Assembly (NCBI GenBank): GCA_028873515.1
Contig: JAGWIG010000027.1
Span: 1-34,722 of the forward strand
Reading direction: 5' to 3'
From: Pseudomonadota bacterium
GTDB lineage: Bacteria > Pseudomonadota > Gammaproteobacteria > Burkholderiales > REEB80
Length of the DNA stretch: 34,722 nt
A program made the position numbers and the translations under genes. Each line of letters starts with the position of its first letter. Positions within the stretch are counted from its first letter, which is position 1. This document shows positions 17,098-25,957 of this stretch, one piece after another. The notes beneath the pieces are model-generated. The model did no database searches and was not told the origin of the DNA. It was given only the letters and a program-made list of their open reading frames with translations.

Positions 17098-18534
17098 TCA
17101 TTGAGCGCCATCACCACCACCCATTGCCACAAAATAGGCAACACTATCATCTAAACGATTCAGTTTGGCTGATACAAAGGTAAGTTTAGCAGTTTGATAT
17201 TGCGATTCTGAATTCAGAAGGGCAAGTTGATCAATTGAGCCTTGTTCATACTGTACCTTTGCCAGCAGGTAAACATTTTTTGCAGCCTCCAGAGCTGCTC
17301 TGTCTGCAGCCAATGTTTCAGCATCATGTTCCAGAGCCTGCAGTACATCAGCCACCTGTCTGAATGCTTCAAGCGAAATTGAACGATATTGATCAAATAC
17401 ACCTCGATATGCAGCCTGTGCCGCCCTTTTTTCAGCTAAAAGCGTCCCCCCTTCAAATATGGGTGCAGCCAAATTGGCAGCAAGAGACCATATCCGACCA
17501 GCCGGGTCAAATAAAGAAGGGATATTGGCACCTTTTCCCCCATAATCCGCGCTTAATGTAAAGTCTGGATACATGGATGCCACAGCAATTCCCACTTTTG
17601 CATTAGCTGCACGCAGGGAAGCCTCACCTGCACGGATATCAGGTCTCGCCCGAACCAGCATTGAGGGGACTCTCAATGGCAATCTGGTAGGAGGGTTCAA
17701 TAAATCGAGATTTGGAGTAGTAAAAAATTTGATTTCAGAAGGAAATTTACCCGTATAAATAGCCAAAAGATGCTCATCCACATCTTTTCTCTGCAGCAAT
17801 GAAGGCAATTGAGCTCGTGAATTTGCAAGAACAGCCTCTTGGGAGGCTACATCCAGGTCTGAAACAGAACCATATTTAAAACGGGTTTTGACAAGCTTCA
17901 GGATTGCGAGTTCTTCAGAAATCGTTTTCCGGATAATCTGGATTTTTTCCACTGTCGCTGCCAAATCAAAATAAGTTTGGGCAACATTCCCTTCAAGGGT
18001 AAGCCTTGCAGCATCAAGCTGATCACGTGCTATATCAACCTGTGCAATTCCTTCACTGGCTATAAGATGATTTAGACCGAATATGTCTGGTGAATAACTC
18101 ACACTGACAGTGCCAGTATACAAGGAATAAACTTTAGGTGAGCCTGTGCCCAGCCCTGCACCCGAATCCCGTGACCGCTCTGCACCAAGATTGCCACTAA
18201 CCTGTGGATAAAATATCCCTTCGGCCGCTTGAAGATTCTCCTGGGCAACTGCCAAGGCTTCCGAAGTAGCCGCAATGCTGGGATTGTGCCTTACAGCCAA
18301 TTGAATAAAACGATTCAATTCATTCGAATTAAACGTCTGCCACCATGCAGGCGGAATTTTTTTACCAGGCTCAGTTACAGGTGCTTTGTCATTGGGAACA
18401 GACAGTTTTTCATTGACAGGCAAATAGGATAAGACCTTCGGGGCTGCAGGTTTATGATAGGCTGGTGCAATAGCACATGAAGTTAGGGACAGAATAGCAG
18501 CCAGAGGCAAAAGTGTTCGTCTGAAAAGCATCAT
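17098..18534 (-). CDS. RND outer-membrane channel lipoprotein (NodT/OprM family)
   Basis: Outer-membrane factor of 478 residues that gives the efflux pump its exit duct. The signal peptide ends in the lipobox LTSC, with Cys around residue 20, so it is a lipoprotein. Two TolC-type repeats follow. Typical motifs are AYHKP near the N-terminus, PPAWWQTF, and RARPDIRAGEASLRAANAKVGIA, a hallmark of the NodT family. Being first in the operon it sits 54 bases ahead of the fusion protein gene. It is divergent from the HxlR-type regulator at 18711, with 176 bases between them, so both promoters lie there. The ribosome-binding site is weak. Confidence 0.93.
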   Translation of the reverse strand: MMLFRRTLLPLAAILSLTSCAIAPAYHKPAAPKVLSYLPVNEKLSVPNDKAPVTEPGKKIPPAWWQTFNSNELNRFIQLAVRHNPSIAATSEALAVAQENLQAAEGIFYPQVSGNLGAERSRDSGAGLGTGSPKVYSLYTGTVSVSYSPDIFGLNHLIASEGIAQVDIARDQLDAARLTLEGNVAQTYFDLAATVEKIQIIRKTISEELAILKLVKTRFKYGSVSDLDVASQEAVLANSRAQLPSLLQRKDVDEHLLAIYTGKFPSEIKFFTTPNLDLLNPPTRLPLRVPSMLVRARPDIRAGEASLRAANAKVGIAVASMYPDFTLSADYGGKGANIPSLFDPAGRIWSLAANLAAPIFEGGTLLAEKRAAQAAYRGVFDQYRSISLEAFRQVADVLQALEHDAETLAADRAALEAAKNVYLLAKVQYEQGSIDQLALLNSESQYQTAKLTFVSAKLNRLDDSVAYFVAMGGGDGAQ

Positions 18535-18673
18535 TTATTATTAACAGTATGGTAGGGTGTTCGCCCCAAGCCTAGGCTCGGGGATTAGGAAAAGAACGAT
18601 TCTGCCTTACATGAACCCGGCAAATCAAACGGGTTTTTATATAAGAACCAATTAGTATATTTTAGTGACTAAC

Positions 18674-18706
18674 TTTACACAGTCAAGTAGGTACTTTATA
18701 GTAACC
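18674..18706 (+). promoter_or_regulatory. Promoter and overlapping operator of the HxlR-type regulator gene
   Basis: A -35 like TTTACA (18674-18679), a 17-base spacer and a -10 like TATAGT (18697-18702) form a good sigma-70 promoter. The -10 lies inside an inverted repeat whose core is TACT-TTAT-AGTA (18692-18703), extendable to GGTACT/AGTAACC. HxlR-family proteins such as YodB bind repeats of the TACT...AGTA kind. A second small palindrome, TTAGTGACTAA, lies at 18662-18672. Confidence 0.5.
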
Positions 18707-18710
18707 GCTA

Positions 18711-19112
18711 ATGAATGATTGCAAAAAGCATCAACGAGGTGGGGATGTCTCAACACCCATGCACAGGCTGCTTGGAATCCTTGCCGGGCCGTGGACTCTT
18801 TATGTCATGTGGGTTTTACTCAACAATGGACCAACCCGGTTTGGAGAGCTCAAACGGCTTATAGAAGGTGTTTCATCAAAAATGTTAACTGAACGATTAC
18901 GACTTCTTGAGAAAGAAGGGTTTGTTTATCGCCATTACCAGCCCACGGTTCCTCCCCAGGTTACTTACAGTCCGACTGAACGGGTTGCAGAACTTTTACC
19001 TGTTCTTCGCCAATTATGTGAGCTGGCGACAAAATGGTACTCACCTATCGAATGCAATCAGCCAAAAACCACGCATACCCCAGCAAAGAATCACACTGAA
19101 AGTTTAGTATAA
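18711..19112 (+). CDS. HxlR-family (MarR-like winged-helix) transcription regulator
   Basis: A 133-residue DNA-binding protein with the HxlR winged helix over about residues 15-105: AGPWTLYVMWVLLNNGPTRFGELKRL, then VSSKMLTERLRLLEKEGFV and the wing VPPQVTYSPTE. Many family members sense electrophiles or disulfide stress through an N-terminal Cys in a C-P motif 13 residues before the conserved Trp. Here that position is Thr15-Pro16, while a different cysteine, C4, lies upstream. The first ATG is kept because a start at M17 would cut into the fold. The predicted transcript start falls almost on this ATG, suggesting a leaderless or near-leaderless mRNA. It is divergent from the efflux operon, which it likely controls. 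Its 3' end overlaps the convergent flavoprotein gene by 22 bases. Confidence 0.88.
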   Translation: MNDCKKHQRGGDVSTPMHRLLGILAGPWTLYVMWVLLNNGPTRFGELKRLIEGVSSKMLTERLRLLEKEGFVYRHYQPTVPPQVTYSPTERVAELLPVLRQLCELATKWYSPIECNQPKTTHTPAKNHTESLV

Positions 19113-20482
19113 GCGTCTCTTAAAGCTGTTCTCAATCCTTCTTCCACAACAGGATGATAAAAGGGTTTTTCCAATGCAGAAGACACAGTCATGCCATCCT
19201 GAACCGCCCAGGCGAGAAGATGACCAAGATGTTCGGCTGCAGGGCCAACCATTTCAGCTCCAAGAATCCTACCTTTTATCCTGTCTACGTAGACATTCAG
19301 TCGTCCCTGGTTTTTCAAGATAATGCGGCTTCTCCCCTGATCTTCAAACGAAACTGAACCAGTCACGAAACTTCGTTCGCATAAATCTGCATAGCGGGTT
19401 CCAACAACAGCAAGCCCAGGATCGGAAAAAACCACATTTAAGGGTGTCCTTCTAAAAAATTTAAGCACGTTTGGAAATCTGGCAGCATTCTCACCTGCAA
19501 TTCTGCCTTCATCGGCTGCTTCATGCAAAAGCGGCAATTCACCTGTTGCATCCCCTGCAATAAAAACATGGCTCTGGTTGCACTGTCCTGTCTGCAAATT
19601 AAAAAAAGGTACGCCCACTCCATCGAGTTTAAGTGATGTCTCCCTTAGACCCAGGCTATCAACATTGGGGCGTCTCCCCGTCGCGGCAAAAACATACTCA
19701 AACCGTTCTTCATGTTCAACCCCATGTGAATTCCTATAGTAAATAATGACATTATCTTCAGTGGATACAGCATTTTCAACAACGCAATCCTCTTCAATGG
19801 CTAATTCAGCCTTAAAGGCTTCCAGAGCAGCCTGGCGTATCTCAGGATCTGATAAATTACCAAATGTCGTTCCACGGCTAAAAAACCGTACCCTGACCCC
19901 CAATCTATGCAGTGCCTGCCCCAACTCAAGTCCAATCACACCTAACCCAAAAACTGCAACAGACCTGGGTAGCGTCTCCCATTCAAATATATCGTCATTC
20001 ACCACCAACCTATCCCCAAGATTCCTCAACAGGGGAGGAATATATGGGGAAGAACCGGTAGCAATGACAGCCTGATCAAATTCCACCCGAGCATGTTCTC
20101 CAACATTCAGGCAATGATCGTTCTCAAAAACTGCACGGCCCCTGAGAAGCTCCTCCTCGGGAATTCCACTGACTGAATCAAGTACAAAACCTACAAATCT
20201 GTCACGTTCACGACGCACACGTTCCATGACTGCATGTCCGTCTACTTTCAGCTTACCCTCCCATTTCAAGCCAAACCTATTCCAGCGGTTAATTTCATGC
20301 GCCGACTCGGCAGCTGCAATCAGAAGCTTGCTTGGCATACACCCGACTCTTGCACAGGTCGTGCCAAACACTCCTCCTTCAACAAGCACTACCTGCATTC
20401 CGGCAGTCTTTACAGCACGATAAGCTGCAAGTCCGGCAGTACCGGCTCCGATGATGACAACATTAACAGAGTGCTTCTTCAT
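19091..20482 (-). CDS. Dihydrolipoyl dehydrogenase-like FAD disulfide oxidoreductase
   Basis: Class I pyridine-nucleotide disulfide oxidoreductase of 463 residues. FAD-binding GAGTAG is at 12-17, the redox-active pair C43/C48 lies in GTTCARVGCMPSK, the NAD(P)-binding segment is VFGLGVIGLELGQAL and a second FAD motif is VFIAGDATGELPLLHEA. The C-terminal catalytic dyad is H443 and E448 in YHPVVEEG. The usual preceding HAH is FYH. The CARVGC active site marks a subgroup that stands apart from pyruvate dehydrogenase E3 and has an uncertain natural substrate. I chose the ATG at 20482 because GGGAA stands at good spacing, while the ATG at 20488 touches it. It lies 59 bases behind the peroxiredoxin-glutaredoxin gene, suggesting a role as a thiol reductase in peroxide defence. 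Confidence 0.85.
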   Translation of the reverse strand: MKKHSVNVVIIGAGTAGLAAYRAVKTAGMQVVLVEGGVFGTTCARVGCMPSKLLIAAAESAHEINRWNRFGLKWEGKLKVDGHAVMERVRRERDRFVGFVLDSVSGIPEEELLRGRAVFENDHCLNVGEHARVEFDQAVIATGSSPYIPPLLRNLGDRLVVNDDIFEWETLPRSVAVFGLGVIGLELGQALHRLGVRVRFFSRGTTFGNLSDPEIRQAALEAFKAELAIEEDCVVENAVSTEDNVIIYYRNSHGVEHEERFEYVFAATGRRPNVDSLGLRETSLKLDGVGVPFFNLQTGQCNQSHVFIAGDATGELPLLHEAADEGRIAGENAARFPNVLKFFRRTPLNVVFSDPGLAVVGTRYADLCERSFVTGSVSFEDQGRSRIILKNQGRLNVYVDRIKGRILGAEMVGPAAEHLGHLLAWAVQDGMTVSSALEKPFYHPVVEEGLRTALRDAYTKLSV

Positions 20483-20547
20483 GATCATTCCCAGGTTTAA
20501 CCATTCAGATTTAATCAGAAAACAAATAATCCAACCTTCAAAACTAC

Positions 20548-21285
20548 TCAGGCAACTTTCACTGCAAAATTTTCAAGCGCTTCAAGACCGCCAATACAGA
20601 TACCATTGATAAACACCTGTGGAACGGTTACGCTCTTCGCCAAAGCGCCAAGAACCTTACTACGAATTGCGCTTCTCAAAGGAATCTCTGCATAGTCATA
20701 ACCCATTTCATTAAGCAGATTCTTGGCTCTAGCGCAATATGAACACCCTTCACGTGTAAATATCACCACCTGATCTGGATAAGTGGCTTCAGGATTAAGA
20801 AAAGCCAGCATTGTGTCTGCATCAGAAACTTCAAATGGATCTCCTGGTTTCTGAGGCTCAATAAACATTTTCTCGATAACCCCATCACGTACCAGCATCG
20901 AATAACGCCAGGAACGACGGCCAAATCCCATCTCACTCTTGTCAACAAGTAATCCCATTGCATCTGTAAACTCTCCATTACCATCCGGTATAAGGACAAT
21001 ATTCCCGATTTCCTGATCCTTTGCCCATTCATTCATGACAAATGAATCATTAACTGAAATGCAGACTATCTTATCTACACCATTCTTAACGAATACAGGT
21101 GCTAACTCGTTATATCGCGGAAGATGGGAAGAAGAGCAGGTTGGAGTAAAAGCACCCGGCAAAGAAAACACGACCACCGTCTTTCCAGAAAAAAGATCAG
21201 ATGTGGTCACATTCTTCCACTCATTATTTGAGCGAACATGAAACGTTACATCTGGCACGGTCTTTCCTTCCTTATTCTCGAACAT
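20548..21285 (-). CDS. Peroxiredoxin-glutaredoxin hybrid (Prx5/Grx fusion)
   Basis: A 245-residue peroxidase that reduces H2O2 and organic peroxides using glutathione, like the H. influenzae hybrid PGdx. The N-terminal Prx5 domain (about 1-165) has the peroxidatic C50 in PGAFTPTCSSSHLPRY. The C-terminal glutaredoxin domain (about 170-245) has C181-x2-C184 in REGCSYCARAK, the cis-proline in TVPQVFING and the GG of IGGLEAL. The reading frame is open a further 31 codons upstream. I chose ATG at 21285, preceded by GGAGAG, because the family starts exactly there and the extension would run into the oxyR promoter. It is the first gene of an operon with the flavoprotein and is divergent from oxyR. 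Confidence 0.95.
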   Translation of the reverse strand: MFENKEGKTVPDVTFHVRSNNEWKNVTTSDLFSGKTVVVFSLPGAFTPTCSSSHLPRYNELAPVFVKNGVDKIVCISVNDSFVMNEWAKDQEIGNIVLIPDGNGEFTDAMGLLVDKSEMGFGRRSWRYSMLVRDGVIEKMFIEPQKPGDPFEVSDADTMLAFLNPEATYPDQVVIFTREGCSYCARAKNLLNEMGYDYAEIPLRSAIRSKVLGALAKSVTVPQVFINGICIGGLEALENFAVKVA

Positions 21286-21379
21286 ATCACTCTCCATAAT
21301 CACATTAAAATTCGTAACCCTTGCAATCAAGATAACGATACATATCGATTCAATCCAATACTTTGTCAAAATGCACATG

Positions 21380-21394
21380 ATAGGTTTATTCTAT
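21380..21394. promoter_or_regulatory. OxyR-type half of operator between oxyR and prx-grx
   Basis: ATAGGTTTATTCTAT fits the ATAG-N7-CTAT element of the OxyR consensus, with one mismatch at the inner A position. It lies 36 bases before the oxyR ATG and 95 bases before the divergent peroxiredoxin start. A short inverted repeat CGATA-CA-TATCG at 21336-21347 lies between it and the peroxidase gene. The second ATAG-N7-CTAT element of a full site was not clear by eye. Confidence 0.55.
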
Positions 21395-21430
21395 GAAGCC
21401 TAAATTAATCTTTAACACGGCAATCAAAAG

Positions 21431-22336
21431 ATGACCCTGACTGAATTCAAATATATTGTTGCTGTAGCCAATGAAGGACACTTTGGGCACGCTGCTGAAA
21501 AATGTTTTGTGAGCCAACCGAGCCTCAGCACAGCTATAAAAAATCTGGAAGATGAACTGGGTGTGCAGATTTTCGAACGTGGGAAACGGGAGGTAATCGT
21601 AACCCCTGCAGGAAATCTGGTCATTCAGCAGGCAAGAACCGTCCTACGTGAAGCTGAATGTGTCAGGCTTGTTGCAAACCAGGGAAAGGATCCTTTTCTC
21701 GGACCCTTCAAGCTTGGCATCATACATACTGTTGCCCCTTACCTCTTGCCAAGGCTAGTTGCCCTATTGGCTGAATCAGCCCCGGTAATGCCACTTGACA
21801 TTGAGGAGAACCAGACAGCAAACCTTGATCGGATGTTACGGGAAGGAAGTATTGAAGCAGCCATCCTTTCCCTGCCCTACGAAGCACCCGGTATCCAGGT
21901 TTCACCACTTTATTCAGAAGAATTCAAGGCAATCGTTCCAGCAAAACACTCCTGGGCCAAGCGGCGTAACATCGAGACAGGCGAACTTTCCCAGGAGAAC
22001 CTGCTCCTGTTGAGCATTGGTCACTGCTTCAGGGATCAAATACTTGACGTTTGCCACGAATTTATCCGGACAACCCCTGGTAAAGAAGGAAATTCCCTTG
22101 AAACTATCCGCAATATGGTTGCATCCGGGATGGGCATATCAGTTCTACCCGCATCAGCACTCACTCAGGCCTACTCCAACCCCTTCGTCAAAGCCATCCC
22201 GTTTTCATCTCCACGCCCTACCCGCCGCATCGCTATCGCTTGCCGCGAAACCTTTCCTAGACAGGCAGTAATTGAATGTATCCAGTCACTTGTGCCCAGA
22301 CTAAATCTCCCCGTCAAATCCTTGAAGCAGGATTAA
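21431..22336 (+). CDS. oxyR: Hydrogen peroxide-sensing LysR-family regulator OxyR
   Basis: A 301-residue LysR-type regulator with an N-terminal helix-turn-helix (about 1-60, HFGHAAEKCFVSQPSLSTAI) and a periplasmic-binding-protein-like sensor domain. The redox pair C199 and C208 is present in GHCFRDQILDVC, at the same numbers as the E. coli disulfide switch. Peroxide forms that disulfide and turns OxyR into an activator. It is divergent from the prx-grx/flavoprotein operon, with an ATAG-N7-CTAT element in the shared 145-base region. That geometry suggests OxyR represses itself and activates the peroxidase operon. The ribosome-binding site is weak. Confidence 0.94.
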   Translation: MTLTEFKYIVAVANEGHFGHAAEKCFVSQPSLSTAIKNLEDELGVQIFERGKREVIVTPAGNLVIQQARTVLREAECVRLVANQGKDPFLGPFKLGIIHTVAPYLLPRLVALLAESAPVMPLDIEENQTANLDRMLREGSIEAAILSLPYEAPGIQVSPLYSEEFKAIVPAKHSWAKRRNIETGELSQENLLLLSIGHCFRDQILDVCHEFIRTTPGKEGNSLETIRNMVASGMGISVLPASALTQAYSNPFVKAIPFSSPRPTRRIAIACRETFPRQAVIECIQSLVPRLNLPVKSLKQD

Positions 22337-22643
22337 AGCACAGATGAAATGGAAATGAATAAGAGCGAAACAATGGTCTGCATAACAAAAAATGGGTTTC
22401 CCCCTATCAACCCTCCAGAACGGTTCTGTAACACTCCGCCTTGTCTGTCTCAAAACTGATTCAGTGAATATTCAAGAACAGGATTTTACAACCCGGGCTA
22501 AAACGCCACATGATCAACATATGACTATCCCCTGGTCAGCAATTCAAGCTAAAACCAAATAAGCGCCCTATCGAGATTTTGATGCCGATCGCGTCAAACC
22601 AGCAAACAAATTAGTTGATATCTGATTTTTTTAACAACTTTGA
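22337..22643. other. Convergent intergenic region between oxyR and acetyltransferase gene
   Basis: These 307 bases lie between two 3' ends. A short hairpin pairs CAGAAC with GTTCTG around one G (22416-22428), without a T-run. No other gene, terminator or recognisable relic was found. Confidence 0.5.
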
Positions 22644-25325
22644 TTAATGCAATTTTTTCACCACCTTCATAACAGTCTGATCTTCCTCACTGGTAGTCAC
22701 ACTGAACCCAAGAGTCGTAATCAATCTTAACATTTCATGGTTGCTAGCCAGCACTTCTCCTTCCATTATTTTTAATCCCTTTTGACTTGCTGCATTGAGA
22801 AGACCAGCCATTAATTTGTGGCCAATTGCTTTATGCTGCCATTTATCACTCACTACGAGTGCAAATTCGCAGGACTCCCCATCAGGGTTGATAACATAAC
22901 GGGAGACACCAATTTCAATTTCTCTGCCATCTTGCTCGGTCACGGCTATCATTGCCATTTCGCGATCATAGTCAATCTGTGTAAAACGTGCCAGCATGGC
23001 TGGAGACAGTTCATTTATCGTATTCATGAAACGAAAATACCTGGTTTCTTGCGAAAGACAATGCACAAAATCCTTCTCAATCCCCGCATCTTCGGGCCTA
23101 ATCGGCCTAATAGTAATCAAGGTACCATCTGGCAGCTGCCAGTCGGTAATCAAATGGCTAGGGTAAGGATAGATTGCCATATGAGCGTAACGATCACCGG
23201 ATACAGGTACAAAATCAACTATTACACGTGCATCTGCAGCCAATGCTCCATCTTCATCAATTATGATTGGATTGATATCCATTTCCTTCAGCCAGGGTAG
23301 CTCACACACCATTTCAGAAACCCTGAGCAACAGGCTTTCCAGGACTTCCATCCTGATTGGCGGCATCTGTCGAAACCTACCCAGCAACCTGGCAATACGA
23401 GTACCACCAATTAATTCTCGCACCAGAAAACTATTAAGTGGCGGCAATGCTACCGCCCGATCGCCCATGACTTCAACAGAAGTTCCGCCAGCACCAAACG
23501 TGATTACCGGACCAAATACCGGATCTGTTGTCACTCCCAGCATCAATTCGCGTCCGTTGGGTTTGACCACCATCGGTTCAATCGAAACGCCATCAACATG
23601 AATATCAGGGAAATTCTTTTTCACATCGGCAATCACATCATTGTATGCAGCACGAACAGCTGGTGCGTTTGTCAAATTCAGCCTGACGCCTCTTACATCC
23701 GACTTATGGGTGATGTCTATTGAATTGATTTTAAGGGCTACCGGAAATCCCATCTCCTGCGCAACCAACAATGCCTCGCCAGGAGAGCGTGCGACAACGG
23801 TGCTAGCCACAGGAATGCGAAACGCTGCAAGTAATGCTTTAGATTCCATCTCTGTCAGAGTCTTGCGTCGCTCAGCAAGCACGGCCTCAATAACCATACG
23901 TGCCCCTGTCACATCAGGTACATCAAGATGTGACACAGGAGTCGGTGTTTGTGACAGTTGACGCTGGTTGCGATAATAATCGGTAATATAGGAAAATGCC
24001 TCAACCGCAGCCTCAGGCGTACGAAATGTTGGGATCCGCGCCTGTGCAGAAACAGTACGTGCCTCATTAACCTGAAGATTGCCCATCCAGCAGCTTAACA
24101 AAGGCTTGTCAAACTTCCCCGCTATTTCAACCAGAACACGCGCTACCTCCAGCGGTTTAGTCATGGCCTGTGGGGTCAATATGACCAGAACCGCATCCAC
24201 ACACACATCACTCATGCAAAGCATGATTGTGTCCCGATAGCGTTCTGCAGAGGCATCTCCAATTATGTCCACTGGATTATTATGCGACCAGGTGTTTGGC
24301 AACACTTGGTTCAGGCCTGTCAGGGTACCCTCAGATAACTCAGCAATTGCCACCCCCAAATCCACCGCGCGATCAATAGCCATCACACCAGGGCCTCCGC
24401 CATTGGTGATAATTGCCAGGCGGTTACCACTAAAATGACGATTTGAAGCCAGCGACTGTGCAGCAGAAAACAAACCGCCAATAGACATGACCCGCACTGC
24501 TCCGGAACGGCGCAGTGCGGCAGCAAATACATCATCAGATCCTACCAATGCGCCCGTATGGGACATGGCGGCCCGGGATCCTGCTTCATGACGCCCAACC
24601 TTGACAACAAATACCGGTTTACTGCGGGCTGCCATGCGTAAGGCGCTCATGAAATTGCGTGCCTTATGAATGCCTTCAATATAAATCAGGATGCTCTCGG
24701 TTCTCGAATCTGTAGCCAGATAATCAAGCACATCGCCAAAGTCTACATCTGCTGAAGTACCCATGGATACAACACATGAAAACCCGATATCATGTACTGG
24801 GGCATAGTCAAGAATGGCTGTACAGAGCGCTCCAGACTGAGATACCAATGCAAGGTTACCTGGTTTAACCATTCCTTTAAAAAAGGTGGCATTAAGTCCT
24901 ACACTCGTATGCATGATGCCGAGACAATTAGGCCCTACTATACGCAGGCCGTAAGCCTTGGCTTTTTCCAGCATGCTTATCTCAATTTCCCTGCCATGGC
25001 TACCGATCTCGCTAAAACCAGCTGATAATACAACTGCAATATGCACGCCATGTCTACCACACGCCTCAATAATATCCGGAACCGTCTCTGCCTTGGTACA
25101 GATAACCGCCAGTTCAACCATCTTCCCAATTTCCTCAATCGATGAATAGGCATGCACACCCTGTACATTGTCATGTGCAGGATTAACAGGAAACAACTCG
25201 CCCTTAAAATTATTTTCCAGCATATTTGCAAAGACTATCCCGCCCACGGAATCAATCTCGTTGCTGGCACCAATCACAGCTACCGATTTAGGTGAGAACA
25301 ACCTGCTAAGGTAATGTAATCCCAT
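22644..25325 (-). CDS. Acyl-CoA-synthetase-like/GNAT fusion, Pat-type protein lysine acetyltransferase
   Basis: A large fusion of 893 residues. The first about 700 residues resemble ADP-forming acyl-CoA synthetase: a CoA-binding Rossmann domain (SPKSVAVIGASNEIDSVGG near the N-terminus), a succinyl-CoA-ligase-like part (SQSGALCTAILDYA, SHTGALVGSDDVF) and an ATP-grasp part (GFPVALKINS...). The last about 165 residues form a GNAT acetyltransferase, with VHCLSQETRYFRFM and VVSDKWQHKAIGHKLM. This is the architecture of Salmonella Pat/E. coli PatZ, which acetylates acetyl-CoA synthetase and other proteins. ATG at 25325 is used because the upstream extension starts at TTG and has no family counterpart. 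Whether the synthetase half is catalytically active is unknown. It stands as a single gene. Confidence 0.9.
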   Translation of the reverse strand: MGLHYLSRLFSPKSVAVIGASNEIDSVGGIVFANMLENNFKGELFPVNPAHDNVQGVHAYSSIEEIGKMVELAVICTKAETVPDIIEACGRHGVHIAVVLSAGFSEIGSHGREIEISMLEKAKAYGLRIVGPNCLGIMHTSVGLNATFFKGMVKPGNLALVSQSGALCTAILDYAPVHDIGFSCVVSMGTSADVDFGDVLDYLATDSRTESILIYIEGIHKARNFMSALRMAARSKPVFVVKVGRHEAGSRAAMSHTGALVGSDDVFAAALRRSGAVRVMSIGGLFSAAQSLASNRHFSGNRLAIITNGGGPGVMAIDRAVDLGVAIAELSEGTLTGLNQVLPNTWSHNNPVDIIGDASAERYRDTIMLCMSDVCVDAVLVILTPQAMTKPLEVARVLVEIAGKFDKPLLSCWMGNLQVNEARTVSAQARIPTFRTPEAAVEAFSYITDYYRNQRQLSQTPTPVSHLDVPDVTGARMVIEAVLAERRKTLTEMESKALLAAFRIPVASTVVARSPGEALLVAQEMGFPVALKINSIDITHKSDVRGVRLNLTNAPAVRAAYNDVIADVKKNFPDIHVDGVSIEPMVVKPNGRELMLGVTTDPVFGPVITFGAGGTSVEVMGDRAVALPPLNSFLVRELIGGTRIARLLGRFRQMPPIRMEVLESLLLRVSEMVCELPWLKEMDINPIIIDEDGALAADARVIVDFVPVSGDRYAHMAIYPYPSHLITDWQLPDGTLITIRPIRPEDAGIEKDFVHCLSQETRYFRFMNTINELSPAMLARFTQIDYDREMAMIAVTEQDGREIEIGVSRYVINPDGESCEFALVVSDKWQHKAIGHKLMAGLLNAASQKGLKIMEGEVLASNHEMLRLITTLGFSVTTSEEDQTVMKVVKKLH

Positions 25326-25957
25326 AAATCCACTCTCGCTATTAAACAATAAGGACAGAATACCCCAAACCCATCTTAACCACTCTGCAATAAAAATGAT
25401 AATAGTACGACGTCATAAAATTTCCAGTTAACACAAACAAAAAACCATAATCATGATTCGCCTCATCCTGTCAATAAACTATCTGACATGCCATAAAAGA
25501 TGACTGCTTATTTCCGACACTTCGATCATTTAAAAAGTCTTGGTTTCTCATGTTTCGACTGATTAGCTATGGGAGTAATTCATACTTTATTTTCATATTG
25601 TTAATATAAAACCATCCTATCCATACTTCTTTGCCATCTGTAAAAACCCACCATAATTACCCAAAACGATATAACTCAAACACAAGGAAAATGAAGTTGG
25701 AGAAATAAGTTCTCTATTCATGGCATCTATCTGGATATAAGGCATCAGCTAAATGACGAAAACAGCGCGATATACGGTATACACGCATCAAGATTCTGTC
25801 CATGGGTGACGTCGACAAATGATTACAGGAAGAAAGCATCCTGCCAGCTCCACCCGGATACATAAAATCCACTAGTAATTGCTAGATACGGCATTCCGGT
25901 GAAAAAAGATGAGATGGGCAACTGAAACCTTGCAAGACTTACAGACATCAAAATCAT
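25326..25957. other. Intergenic region between umuC 3' end and acetyltransferase promoter
   Basis: This AT-rich stretch of 632 bases holds the acetyltransferase promoter near its left edge and the umuC downstream flank at its right. Both strands were read for short genes and nothing with a family feature or a good ribosome-binding site was found. No clear terminator was seen after umuC. Confidence 0.5.

Noticed and set aside
22416-22428. CAGAAC-G-GTTCTG hairpin as a terminator for oxyR
   Set aside because: Only six base pairs and no T-run, so it cannot be called a terminator.
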